In this document: positions 1-11,894 of the stretch, piece by piece
Layout of the letters: the number at the start of each line of letters is the position of its first letter
Position numbering within the stretch: position 1 is the first letter of the stretch
Assembly: GCA_000697475.1 (NCBI GenBank)
Contig: JNEU01001071.1
Span: 1-44,853, forward strand
From: Lichtheimia corymbifera B2541
Lineage: Eukaryota; Mucoromycota; Mucoromycetes; Mucorales; Lichtheimiaceae
Direction: 5' to 3'
Length of the DNA stretch: 44,853 bases
Notes under the pieces: generated by a model
What the model was told of the DNA's origin: nothing
The model's input: the letters and a program-made list of their open reading frames with translations, nothing else
The model's database searches: none
Translations under genes and position numbers: made by a program

Positions 1-993
1 TGAGTTAAAGAAGATTGACCAACATTACAATGATAATAACTGCTAACTTACACCCTCATAGATAGCACCAAGGGGGTTTCGTGAAGAGCTGCCATAAACC
101 ATTGGGAATAACAGAAGATTTGCAAGGGAAAATATCAGTTGAAAAGTGGATTCGAGGATAAGATATGGTCCCTAACGGCGACATTCGAGTACTCTTTTTA
201 TATCTTTACAAAACATCGCTATTCTCCCACACCTCTAATTCAGGATGTATATTGATCATGGCCAACTGAGCATAATGGCAATGGCATCTCTAATGAATTC
301 TGTGGGCATAATGGTGATCGATGTGGATCCATTACCAGGTACGGTATTTACATCACGCGCATAATTATAATTCATGCATGCGAAAGCGGAGTGACCACAC
401 ATGTGACCAAGGCGTCCAGTCACCTGCAATCACCTTATGATTGATTATGGTGGGAAATGGGAATGCATAATGAATACAATCTATGTCTTCAGTCACATGG
501 ATCGCCCGTGTGACGAGGTATGGTGGGAGGATGTTATCTATTAATGCTTAATACTAAAAGACTCCCACACATGCAAATCATGCGTAATTGGAGCCTTGCA
601 TTCAATGGGTGGGTGCATGTAACCAACAAGGGTCTGTCGGATAAACATAAACTTGCTAAATACACAATGACCTTGAGGACCATGCCCCATGTTATACTTC
701 ATGTGTAAGTAGTTAGATTCCAGGGCCCCATGTCAGGTTGGAAATGGGCGACATGCGATTGCCCATTGCAATTGTTAATTGTAGCATGGTCAATCAACAT
801 AAATGGTAGTAGGGTACTTTATTTACAGTCGTCTAACGATATAGATAGACACTACAAAGGTACAAAAGCTCCACAATTCTAATAGACTACAGTTGCTATA
901 GCTACATGTGAGATACACACTATCGTTTACCCAGCGACATTTGACCAGCAACCACCTAGCAGCTATGAGCGGCATGTTGTGTAACCCAGCAGA
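1..993. other. Intergenic region, no gene recognised
   Basis: AT-rich sequence with only short open frames and no recognisable protein, RNA or repeat family. The last hundred bases lie downstream of the methyltransferase gene ending at 994 and may include its 3' UTR. Confidence 0.5.
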
Positions 994-2849
994 TCAGGTG
1001 TCAACCATCGATTCGCACGATTCGATTTTTCGATTTTTCGATTCGATTCGATTCGATTCCCACATTTTGAATAATCGCACGATTACGCCAAAAACTCGAA
1101 TCGAAATAATCGTGAGGACCCCTACTTTCCACTCTGTGAGTCCCTTATTTCTCTCAATTTCATCCATGACGGCAACGCAATATTGATCGTATTCATCCAA
1201 GGTTAATTCAAGGAAAGGAGCCAATCTTGGTTTTACCATCTTGAGGATGCCCTTGAACACAGATTTGACCAAGAAACCTTGCTGCAATCGGACTGCAAGT
1301 AAAGATGCAAAACATATAAGCATGCATTTCTCCAACAACAGGCTCAAAAACTTACTCTCATCTTCGGGCCACTCGCCGACTGGGATGGGAAACTCTTGAA
1401 TCCGCACATCTGTGAAACCAACAGAGACCAGGTGCCCCTCGAAACCTTCTGTAAATTTCATGTTGTACCCAGTAGCTAAAGCAAACTCGTCAACGGCCTT
1501 GTTGCCTTTGCGAGTTAATGGTCCACAGTCTGGCATGCGAAGATCTGCAATGCGGTTATCATACTATGAGTGGATGTCGATGAAAGTGGATGACAAGGTG
1601 ATAGCATACCATATTCGACAAGGTGCACCGAACCATTGGGTTTAAGAATCCTTGCAAAATCTTCAAACAGTGGTTTCCAGTAAGGGATTGGAACAATAGC
1701 ACCAACTTCGCGTTGATAAACAAGATCAAATGTGCCATCAGCAAAGGGTAAAGGTGTGTTGAGGATATCGCCGAAGACAAACGACACGTTGGGTGTGATC
1801 GGCTGGCCATTATTGACTTGAGCGCTATCGGTCGGCAGCGAAATATCCATGGCGATGACTTTGCTCTCAGGATATTTTTGTGCGATTTCAAAGGCCCAAA
1901 AGCCTACATGTCCATAGGGATGATGAGTTAAAGAATGATCATAGATTGCTGATTTCACCGCTCTCCCTCACATATCACGACCCGTCATTTCATTGCACAA
2001 TAGATGGTGGTTACCGTACCTGCACCTGCAGCACTGTCGAGGATCATTTTGGGTGGCTCATCCATTTGCAGCTGGATATTCCCACCGAGTATCTGTTTCA
2101 GGATATAATGCTATTGATGTATGAAACATATCAGTGTTTGCAATCTATGATATGCAGTTATGTCTAGCTCGAGATATCCTACCTGTCGTAATTGTCTTTT
2201 GTGTACAACAGGAGATACAAATTTTGTGCACATCTGTGTTAGCCTTCGTTTTTTCCGAACCCACGTTCCTTGTCCTTGGGTCGATCTGTCAGCCTTACCG
2301 ATTATATTCTTGCTCATCGTTGCGATCAAACGTTACAGATTCAGGTTGGCTGGTCACCGATGCGGTGCGCTCTACCGATGCTGTTGATGCAATAGATGGT
2401 GCTTGTGCTGAATCTTCACTCTTGCAAGAAGCCATGCTTCGATGATCCATTTCAACTACATGTGATCTATTGTAGTGATGATGATGATGATGATGCGGAT
2501 GATCGCTGGATGATGAGCCTGCAGTGGTCCAACGAGTGCGTTTGGGTGAGGTGGGTGATTGGATGGCAGATGAAAGAGTTGACAAGGGGCCATCAGTAGC
2601 AAAGGCTTGGTGGTGGGCATGGCCATTTACAGTGGTAGCGGTAGTAGTAGTGGTACTGCTCATAGATCGATGACTGAGCTTATCATTGAATGTCTTGGAA
2701 TGATGATCAAACGTAGTGGCTGACGTGCTAGTCGTTGGTTGCCGAGAGTGATGATGATGGTGGGTGGTGCGAGATGATTTCTTTTTCTTACGTCGATCAC
2801 TGGTGGCGACACCACCGTTAAGTCGTTGCTTACTCATTTGTACTCCCAT
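994..2849 (-). CDS. SAM-dependent methyltransferase, paralog A (putatively N-myristoylated, altered C-terminus)
   Basis: Predicted class I SAM-dependent methyltransferase; the substrate is unknown. My model has six exons read right to left: 2849-2299, 2195-2183 (a 13-nt microexon), 2110-2020, 1903-1610, 1544-1356 and 1292-994, giving about 478 residues with consistent phases. Residues 1-184 are low-complexity (Ser/Thr/His) and begin MGVQMSK, which fits an N-myristoylation consensus (Gly2, Ser6, Lys7). A basic KKKK run follows near residue 20. The catalytic part begins near HYILKQILGG. It carries SAM motif I as LDSAAGAGFW, then an acidic strand end (AMD), GDILNTPLPF, FDLVYQREV and RILKPNGSVHLVEYG, as in Rossmann methyltransferases. 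It is a clear paralog of the gene at 4920-6726, with the same exon pattern. The last ~43 residues are encoded by an AATCG-rich repeat that replaces the ending seen in the paralog, so the C-terminus may be aberrant. Family assignment is firm; exact termini less so. Confidence 0.85.
1005..1120. repeat. AATCG-rich repeat with imperfect inverted ends, fused to the 3' end of methyltransferase A
   Basis: The stretch consists largely of TCGATT/AATCG words, including a TTTTTCGA duplication and four tandem TCGAT units near 1036-1060. Both ends read inward as CACGATT followed by TCGATT-like sequence (near 1016 and 1115), giving an imperfect terminal inversion. It starts exactly where paralog A stops matching paralog B, just after the codons for W-K-V. 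It could be a small non-autonomous element or an expanded simple repeat; I cannot tell which. Confidence 0.55.
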
Positions 2850-4919
2850 ATTGAGTAAAAGTGTTATAGAGGAATACGATGATACGAGAAAAAAAGAAGG
2901 GTGGCGTACAAGTAAGAGAAGGAAAGTGAAAAGAAATAGAGAAAAAAAGAGAGAGAGGAAAGAGAAAGGTATTGAATAAAGGTGTACAGAAAGCGTGCAA
3001 GGTTGTTTGGACGTCTAACGCGGCACCAAATACAGTCGTGTAACGTATATGCCCTATTATAAGTGGAATGTATAACCCCTCTTTGTGTGTGTGAATAACT
3101 ACCGCACAAGGAGGATGTGCCAATCTCTCTTATTCATTCGTTTAATATCTTTGCAACGTGATTCCCATCCGATCATGTCAGCGAGTGAGCTGTGTTGCCA
3201 TGAAGATCTACTGATCTTTACATGCGATCACAACATGCTGGTGCCCCATGACCTTTGCTGTTGGTTCGTTGGATATGGATAAGTACTGGTGACACACGTA
3301 AAGTAAGGAAAGCCGACAGCATTGCGCTTTTCCTTCGAAAGAGAGGTCCCTGTGTGGACTTTGAATGATTGGTCACACACATGTGGACACCATCCTTCAC
3401 TTTGATTGATACCAGGAGAGCATTTAACCGCGCCGGAAGCATGGGACCGGGTTAAGCAAGACAAAAGAAAGCATAAACTAATTTTCTATGCTCCTTACTA
3501 TTATGTCCGCTCCCCAAGCATTGTTGTCAAACCGCACATGACTTGTTATCTCACATCCCCCGCCCCTAGTTGTTTTCCTCCTTTTCTACTTTGCTCCTTG
3601 CATGATGCTGAGCACGTCCCTATTAGAGATGTGTGCTTTTGTGTACGTAAATGATGGCGATAAGGCATATAGCTATTGATAGGCGTATCGCATGAACATC
3701 CTTTACGCAACAACCAATGGGTAGCAGCTTTCATTTTCTTTTCAGGTACAGCTGTCGCCTATCCTTCTCCATTGGCGTCACCGGTCTAACGATCGTAGCA
3801 CAAGCCTGTGATACAACAACCACTTTTTCTTCCCCACCCCATGTAACAATAGGAGCACGCTTTTGATGGCAAGAGATAAAACGATGATGCAATCTGCCAT
3901 CTTCATTAGATGCTATCTAGGAGATATATTAGGGGTGCTCTTATAACCATATAGAAGAAAACTCCATCACGATGATATAATGGTGATAATGAATATAAGT
4001 CTGATCGCATTGACGAGCGATGGCGTTGTTGTGGTATTGTTGGAAAGGTGTACAGATCATGTGTATCCGGGAGAAAAAGCATGTCATGGGTTATAAATCG
4101 ATTTTGAATAGCTGCTGTTTTATTATCAGATGGATTATACAAACGCGATGCTATAACTGATAGGCAAATGGGATGTACTACAAGGATCGCACACTGGGCA
4201 TGGGTATGTTAGTAATGTGCGGTGGACATTGTAAAGCGGCATATGCGTCAATGCGCTTGTTAGGAGTCATGCAGACATAGAGTTGTGTTTGTTGTTATTG
4301 TGCACACGGCAGGATAAACATGCAAGGGTCCAGACAACACGCGCACACACACCTTGTTTGCTCTGATCTGTACTACCATGTCCACGTTGCTTCACGCACA
4401 TATTGGTTTCGGTATCAAGGTGCCATAATTGGGTATCTTTTGTGTATGGTTACGCCTGAGAAGTGCAAAGAAAGAAAGAAAAGAATCAACGATTTTGTAC
4501 TTATTTGGTCTTGGTGCATCATGCTTTGTATGTACGCAATGCCAAAAAGAAAAAAATCGGCCGATGAACAAAGTAGGAATGATGCCTGCCACCTGTGGTA
4601 GTACAGTGGCCATCCTATTGTTTTTGCCTCTCCTCTCTAACCAAACTCAATCAGCGCTCCTCTCTATATCAATCGTTCTCTTCCCATACACGTCGTTATA
4701 GGCGTTGATTTGAGTTTAATTCATATAATTCGAACGTGTATACGTGTACTCGTCACCCCCATGCTTCCTTCTTGATATTGACGCAGCTGTCAAACACATA
4801 CGAAAGACGCGTGTACTTTTCGAACATCCACTTTTCAAGTCATGGAACACGTTGTCTACTAGTGTCAGCGTCTCCTGTATTAATACTTTTTTCATCGACC
4901 TGGTCTAAAAAAGTGGGCA
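2850..4919. other. Intergenic region between the tandem methyltransferases, no gene recognised
   Basis: About 2 kb without a coding signal I can support. It has a purine-rich stretch just upstream of paralog A (2885-2965, AGAGAAA-like on the + strand, pyrimidine-rich for the gene) that is probably its promoter/5' UTR. Short frames on both strands show no family resemblance. Confidence 0.5.
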
Positions 4920-6726
4920 TCACTTGCGAGCAGTAAGCACTTTCCAACAAACGGTGCCGTGATTTTGTTCCAGTTCTTGAATGAGCGCTGCACAATACTT
5001 GTCATAGTCTTCGGGTTCTACACCAAGATATGGTCCCAGTTTTGGTTTCGAGCGCTTTAACAATTGAGTTGCGACCGATTTGAGAAGAAAACCTTGCTGT
5101 AAGCCGACTTGAGCGTATGACGTACCGCGGGTGAAGATAATTTGGGGGAAAGGTAAGCACACAGACGTTAGGTGTAATGTTGCAAATAGCCTTGTTGCTC
5201 GTTTGTGTCACTTACTATCATCGTCAGGCCATTCACCAATAGGCACGAAAAAACGCTGTACTTGCACATCATGAAACCCAATTTGATGCAGCATACGTTC
5301 AATAGGCTCAGTGATGTATATGGCAAAACCCAAGTCTTTTGTTGCACGTCGAACAGCTTCATTGGTACGATCGCAGAGAGGTCCACAGTTTTCTGGATAC
5401 GCCATGTCTATTGGGGTCCATGGATATGGTTCAGTTTTTTTTTCTCCGTGACAGCAGCGGCCAAGATAAAGAGGGAGCTATAATAGGATGCTTACCATAT
5501 TCGACCAAATGTATGATGCCACCCGGCTTAAGGATCCGGTGTATATCTGCTAGTAAGGGTTGCCAACATTGGAAAGGTAATAAGATGCCGACTTCACGTT
5601 GGTGAACCAAATCAAAGGTATTGTCGGGAAATGGAAGTGGAGGAGATTGGATACTGCCGTGTACAAAACTGACGTTTTTAGGGAATGCCAGTCGAGAAGA
5701 TCCACTACTGCTACTTTCACCGCCATTATTCTCTGACGTTACAGGGATTGGTAACGTTGACCCCAATGCTACCACCTGAGCATCCGGATATGCTTGTGCC
5801 GTTTCCAGGACCCAGAAGCCTTGTCAACGTCATCAGTAAATTGCAAACAGATGTATCTCTCTTATATTATTACCTGCTCCACATGCGCTGTCAAGTATAC
5901 GTTTTGGAGGCTTATCGAAGGTACACTTAATATTATCTCCAAGTACTTGCTTGAAAACGTAATGCTGGTTGTATCAATAAGAGTGTTAGCTGTAATCTTA
6001 TCAACACAATGATGCACAATGCTTATTGTGAGTCGCCGAACCTGTCGTTGATGCCTGTCAACAAGCGTCAAACCGAAAAAAAGGATGGAAGAAGGGTGAG
6101 AAAATCCATATGACATATATCTACCACGTGGTAGGTAAGTCTTCGTTGGGGATATCTTACCGGTTATATTCTTGCTCCTCGGTAAAATCTTGAGAATAAT
6201 CTTGTTGACTACTCATTGATGTGGATTGGATTGAAGGAGTGTAGGCATTGCCCGTAATGCTAGATGATGGCGAGCCAGATAACGGGGTTGTGGTGTTACC
6301 GGATTCCTCGCTTGAGAAAGAAGGCGTGCTGTTGCTGTGAAGATCCAGCCTCCGCTGGTGAATTGCTGCAGCAGTCGCTTTAGCTGTGTCTCGCGTTATT
6401 CGTTGACTTGATGGTATATTCGATACTGATCCTCCATGTTGTTGCATTGCAGCTGTGCTATTCGTTCGACGAAGAATACCCTCTTTTTTGTTGGCAGCGC
6501 GACGGATAGCTTTATCATAGCTGTTCCATGCATTCGGGACACTTTGAGTATGATCGATTGTGGTTGGTATCTTATAAGATGCTGTTTGTGGTCTAGTAGT
6601 GGTAGTAGTAGCATGTGGTTTTGGATGATGATGTGGCGATGGTGATGATGATGAAACCGTTTTCCTTCGAGCTCGGCTATTTCGTTCGACACCCGGCAAC
6701 CCAGCTTTGCTTAGCTGCCCACCCAT
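4920..6726 (-). CDS. SAM-dependent methyltransferase, paralog B (putatively N-myristoylated)
   Basis: Predicted class I SAM-dependent methyltransferase, tandem paralog of the gene at 994-2849. Exons right to left: 6726-6161, 6054-6042 (13-nt microexon), 5964-5874, 5819-5496, 5407-5216 and 5107-4920, giving about 457 residues with all phases matching. I chose the ATG at 6726 over one five codons upstream because it gives MGGQLSK, matching MGVQMSK in paralog A and fitting the N-myristoylation consensus. Residues 1-188 are low-complexity Ser/His/Thr-rich sequence ending EEQEYNR, and paralog A ends this exon with EQEYNR. The catalytic part has HYVFKQVLGD, motif I LDSACGAGFW, then FDLVHQREV and RILKPGGIIHLVEYG. 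A GGESSSSGSS insert accounts for the longer exon 4. The protein ends normally at WKVLTARK. Two introns use AAG acceptors. The substrate is unknown; membrane attachment by myristate is inferred only from the motif. Confidence 0.88.
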
Positions 6727-8364
6727 TGTATTGTATAGCAATCAAAAACAAAGAAAAGGAATGAAAAAGAATGAAAATCAGATATAAAGCAAAGTGAAAA
6801 GCAGCGGAAAAAGAAGCAAAATTGATCTGCGGTTACCGAATCGCCAATTCACTGTTCCCTTTGCATTTGCCTGTTTATATATGCGTGACACACCGCTCAC
6901 GTTTGTAGCACGAATGGTAATCTTTACAAGGTACAGCCACTTTTACACCGTGCGTACATGTCTATCATTTCTAGTGCTAACAGATGACGCAACGTATGCT
7001 TGACATCATGCTCTTCGAAACACTGATCCATCTTTGTATGTAGGAGGGGAGTTGATAAAGGTACTCTACACCAATTTCATTGTTTCCCAGTGCTACAAAT
7101 GTGGATGACGCACAACTTTAAAATTCGTTAGAGTTTGCTCTCCACATTGCCTCATATAGGTGTTCGTGCTAACAATCAAACCATTGGGGGAAAACCTGTA
7201 CCGGTCATCGAGACTAGAGTGCCCGGCAACCCCATAATCTCTCTCGCACTGCTATGATTGGTAACAGAATCTTCGCTGTATCTTAGCCACACTACTGTTT
7301 ACCTCTGACTTAATGTGGAAAAAAGACGCTTCGGTCATTGACAATCCTTCCATTTCGTTCGGACTTTTCCGTAAATCTAATGTGCATGTGCTAGCTGAGC
7401 CCTATGCCATGGAATACCATATATACAATCTACATTGCCTATAGGCAGCGGCCTGTGCCACTTTTAAGCATGTGCAATGCTATTTCAGCGGTAATTGGCA
7501 TCTTCACAAATACAAGGGTACAATGAACCCTGCATATAATATGAAGAAAGAAGATTATCTTTGCAAGAATGGGACAATAATATCATCATTGGGACTTTAG
7601 CATTGGTTCTACACACCGACCAAATGATCCGCTTTCTAGAAATTGAACCTAAGACCAAGTTCCATACAGCTCAGCAACGCGAGAATCGCTATCACTTATC
7701 TTCGAAACCGCCAACATCAATGGTTGTAGATTGTTTTAACATCCAAGTTGGATTGCTTACACAAACTTCCTTTCCTTCCGGGACCTTCCGCTCCGCCCAT
7801 CAACTTGTCTCAAGCAAGGAATAAGACGTGTGCCTTGTTTTCAGCATGTTACCTTTGTTGATGAGATTTCGTCAACTGTCCTACCACTCTTTGTGCTATA
7901 GTACTAGAACGCACGTGAAGAAAATAGAAGCTATAATGCCGATAATCCTTTTCTACCATTCCACATCCACACACAAGATTTGCTTCCATATCGGTTGGCT
8001 TGTCTACAATTAGAGTATGTGGACGGCATTTGGACTAGTAACTAATGTAAGATTTAATGATAATAAGACACCAACAAGGATTCGGATGTTATGCGCGCGC
8101 TTGTGTGATCGCTCCGCGCGGAAGCTTAATTCGCCTAATTTCTCTTGTACCTGGTGTAGCATTGACGACATCAAGAACTTGATATCATAGCTTCCTCATC
8201 ACATGACACAGGTACCTGGAACTCTTTCAACCATAGGACGCAAATCTCCATCAACCCATTTCCCCCTTCCACTGTTTCCAGAATTGTTATATATCCAAAT
8301 CCTTCCATCCCATGCACTAAGGTAGTGTCCATATCCATATCCATAGACATTCGCGTGTATTAAA
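6727..8364. other. Intergenic region, no gene recognised
   Basis: About 1.6 kb between methyltransferase B and the left edge of the palindromic repeat. The first ~150 bases, rich in GAAAA on the + strand, probably hold the promoter and 5' UTR of the leftward gene. The short frames show no recognisable domain. A CCATATCCATATCCATA stretch near 8327-8343 is a minor simple repeat. Confidence 0.5.
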
Positions 8365-8939
8365 GCAAGTTGCTACACGTAAATAAAGCTGCTTCTATCT
8401 AATGGCTATCTGCTGTTCACTTGGAAAGGCTGAAAGGCAGGCTGCTGCAAGTAACTTGAGACAATGGAGTAAAGGCCATGCTAATGGGGACTGCCATTAC
8501 GTTTGGTACCGGCAGAGAAGTGTGTTGTAGTAGTGACAAAAGCGTGGACGCGTTTGAGACAATGGAGTAAAGACCTTTATAATATCAACTGCTGGAATGA
8601 ATGCTGTTACGTTTGATTGTGGTCGAGGATTGTACAAGAGAAGGTGGAGTGTCAAGAAACGCGGGTGTTGTAGTAGACTGTGTACACGCCATGGAGTGTG
8701 CCATTCAGTCAAAGACAATGGGATCAAGACAGCTGTAGGATTGACATGATGGGTTGAAGCAGGACAATCGTTCGCAGATGGTAGTTGTACTGTATTTGAA
8801 TGGGGCAACAGTTGAGAATGGGAAGAAGAGTAGGCAAGTGGAAGTGGAAGAGCTGGAAATTTAAATAGATTGAGCTGTCAGACAAATCCATGCACACTGT
8901 AAAATGATCCATGATCTTGAGATTGATCACCTTGCCCTC

Positions 8940-11040
8940 AAACTTTCACACAAGATGCTTTCGGGTATGCTGAGCAACTTTGTCTTAATGACGAACCCAC
9001 ACTTCATTTGTTAAATTTCGAATGGGAGAGCATAATGGGGGATTGACTATGACGGATGGAAATTGGGAAAGCGCCGGATTTATGAAAAAGTCAATTACTA
9101 TGTAGTTTCTTGGGATTCCCAATTTCGCACTTGAAACTTGGTCAGAAGGTACTCTCGCACATGCTGATCAACTTCATTCATTTAAAAACCGCACGGTTCA
9201 TTATAAACATTTTGAATACGGGCCAGCCCAAATATAGAGAAAAGTAGGGTAGACGCTCCTACTCCCCGAGATTGCCCACCTCGAACCTGAAACTTTCACA
9301 CAACATCCTTTCGACCAAGCCGAGCAATTTTGTTCTCATAAAGTGCCCAGGGTTCATAATGAAAACCTTGAATATAGGAGAGACGACGAAGGGATGGTAA
9401 CATAGATAGGGTGTACGGCCGTGCGCGCCGATATTGCTCATCGGGACGCCGAAACTTGGACAGGAGGTGCTCTCGCACATGCTGATCAACTTCATTCATT
9501 TAAAAACCGCACGGTTCATTATAAACATTTTGAATACGGGCCAGCCCAAATATAGAGAAAAGTAGGGTAGACGCTCCTACTCCCCGAGATTGCCCACCTC
9601 GAACCTGAAACTTTCACACAACATCCTTTCGACCACGCCGAGCAATTTTGTTCTCATAAAGTGCCCAGGGTTCATAATGAAAACCTTGAATATAGGAGAG
9701 ACGACGAAGGGATGGTAACATAGATAGGGTGTACGGCCGTGCGCGCCGATATTGCTCATCGGGACGCCGAAACTTGGACAGGAGGTGCTCTCGGTCATGC
9801 TGAGCAACATTGTCTTAATGACGAACCCACACTTCATTTGTTAAATTTCGAATGGGAGAGCATAATGGGGGATTGACTATGACGGATGGAAATTGGGAAA
9901 GCGCCGGATTTATGAAAAAGTCAATTACTATGTAGTTTCTTGGGATTCCCAATTTCGCACTTGAAACTTGGTCAGAAGGTACTCTCGCACATGCTGATCA
10001 ACTTCATTCATTTAAAAACCGCACGGTTCATTATAAACATTTTGAATACGGGCCAGCCCAAATATAGAGAAAAGTAGGGTAGACGCTCCTACTCCCCGAG
10101 ATTGCCCACCTCGAACCTGAAACTTTCACACAACATCCTTTCGACCACGCCGAGCAATTTTGTTCTCATAAAGTGCCCAGGGTTCATAATGAAAACCTTG
10201 AATATAGGAGAGACGACGAAGGGATGGTAACATAGATAGGGTGTACGGCCGTGCGCGCCGATATTGCTCATCGGGACGCCGAAACTTGGACAGAAGGTAC
10301 TCTCGCACATGCTGATCAACTTCATTCATTTAAAAACCGCACGGTTCATTATAAACATTTTGAATACGGGCCAGCCCAAATATAGAGAAAAGTAGGGTAG
10401 ACGCTCCTACTCCCCGAGATTGCCCACCTCGAACCTCAAACTTTCACACAAGATGCTTTCGGGTATGCTGAGCAACTTTGTCTTAATGACGAACCCACAC
10501 TTCATTTGTTAAATTTCGAATGGGAGAGCATAATGGGGGATTGACTATGACGGATGGAAATTGGGAAAGCGCCGGATTTATGAAAAAGTCAATTACTATG
10601 TAGTTTCTTGGGATTCCCAATTTCGCACTTGAAACTTGGTCAGAAGGTACTCTCGCACATGCTGATCAACTTCATTCATTTAAAAACCGCACGGTTCATT
10701 ATAAACATTTTGAATACGGGCCAGCCCAAATATAGAGAAAAGTAGGGTAGACGCTCCTACTCCCCGAGATTGCCCACCTCGAACCTGAAACTTTCACACA
10801 ACATCCTTTCGACCACGCCGAGCAATTTTGTTCTCATAAAGTGCCCAGGGTTCATAATGAAAACCTTGAATATAGGAGAGACGACGAAGGGATGGTAACA
10901 TAGATAGGGTGTACGGCCGTGCGCGCCGATATTGCTCATCGGGACGCCGAAACTTGGACAGGAGGTGCTCTCGGTCATGCTGATCAACATCGTTCTCATA
11001 AAGCCTCCACAAATCATTATGGAAATTTGGAGAAACAGGC
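8940..11040 (-). repeat. Left inner arm: tandem higher-order repeat
   Basis: The marker word GCTGATCA (or its variant GCTGAGCA) recurs at 8969, 9163, 9481, 9799, 9993, 10311, 10467, 10661 and 10979, with intervals of 194, 318, 318, 194, 318, 156, 194 and 318 bp. Two modules alternate. One is ~318 bp (two related halves of about 156 and 162 bp), and the other is ~194 bp with a distinct insert containing CCCCCATTATGC in the reverse orientation. One 156-bp step is a half module joined to the 194-bp type, as expected from unequal exchange. Copies differ by only scattered single bases (for example at 9318, CCAAGCC versus CCACGCC elsewhere), indicating recent homogenisation. Confidence 0.85.
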
Positions 11041-11048
11041 ACCTTTAT

Positions 11049-11235
11049 GTTTTTACATATGCTGTAAGCGTGATGCTATATGACAAGTGGTCTTTGTTCA
11101 TTGTCAAGTAGGTAGACCCCAATAGAGCGGAAGGTGCAGACGGACTTCTTTGTGCAACACAGCTCATTTGCATGATACTTCCCAATGAACAAACACCACT
11201 TATCATATAACACCACGCTTTCAGCATATGCAAAA
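11049..11235. mobile_element. MITE-like 187-bp element, copy 1
   Basis: Long terminal inverted repeats of about 60 bp begin GTTTTTACATATGCTGTAAG. They flank a short unique middle that contains CAGCTCATTTGCATGATA. It has no coding capacity. The middle is in the opposite orientation to copies 2 and 3. Together with copy 3 it occupies the symmetrical position in the palindrome: GGAGAAACAGGCACCT precedes it, and the inverse follows copy 3. The superfamily cannot be assigned without a transposase. Confidence 0.7.
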
Positions 11236-11376
11236 GCGTCGAAGTACATTTATCTCTAAACTTTACAGTGAAAAATGGGCTCTTTCATAGGACAATGTTG
11301 CTCGTCGTGGTAGAGCGCACCTTGTCAATCATGTTTCACGATCACGCTTGCCAATCCTCGATGCAGGCACTTCTAC

Positions 11377-11563
11377 GTTTTTACATATGTTGAAAGCGTG
11401 ATGCTATATGACAAGGGGTGTTTGTTCATTGTGAAGTATCATGCAAATGAGCTGTGTTACACATGCACCCCCTGCGCATCTTCCGCTCTATCAGGGTCTA
11501 CCTACTTGACAATGAACAAAGACCACTTGTCATATAGCATTATGGTTACAGCATATGTAAAAC
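11377..11563. mobile_element. MITE-like 187-bp element, copy 2
   Basis: Same ~60-bp inverted ends and same length as copies 1 and 3. The middle reads TATCATGCAAATGAGCTGTG on the + strand, opposite to copy 1. Because its ends are inverted repeats of each other, the whole element can fold into a stem. No open frame of note. Confidence 0.7.
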
Positions 11564-11584
11564 CTAAAAATGCCCATAACTCAA

Positions 11585-11873
11585 AATTCTACAATGAAAC
11601 GTGGGTTCTTCAATCGAACAAAGCTGCGCGGCGGGGTCAAGCGCACCTTGTGTAGAAGTTTGACGATCGTCGTGGCCATTCTCAGATTCACCCAATGTCA
11701 CCACCAGCCAAAGTAGATCAGGTCGACCTCGAATTTTTTTTTCGACGAGGCTGGTGGCGACATTGGGTGAATCTGAGAATGGCCACGACGATCGTCAAAC
11801 TTCTACACAAGGTGCGCTTGACCCCGCCGCGCAACTTTTTTCGATTGAAGACCCCACGTTTCATTGTAAAGTT
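11585..11873. repeat. Central hairpin: ~125-bp inverted arms around a 39-bp spacer
   Basis: The arm 11585-11709 is the reverse complement of 11749-11873. The inner ~85 bases match with one mismatch; the outer part carries several substitutions. The spacer 11710-11748 contains an A/T run and a small nested CCTCG/CGAGG match. The arms contain a diverged form of the same monomer that builds the flanking arrays (GTGTAGAAGTTTGACGATCG corresponds to GTGTGAAAGTTTCAGGTTCG). Such a sequence can extrude as a cruciform and marks the palindrome centre. Confidence 0.85.
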
Positions 11874-11894
11874 TAGAGATACATGCACGTTTAT

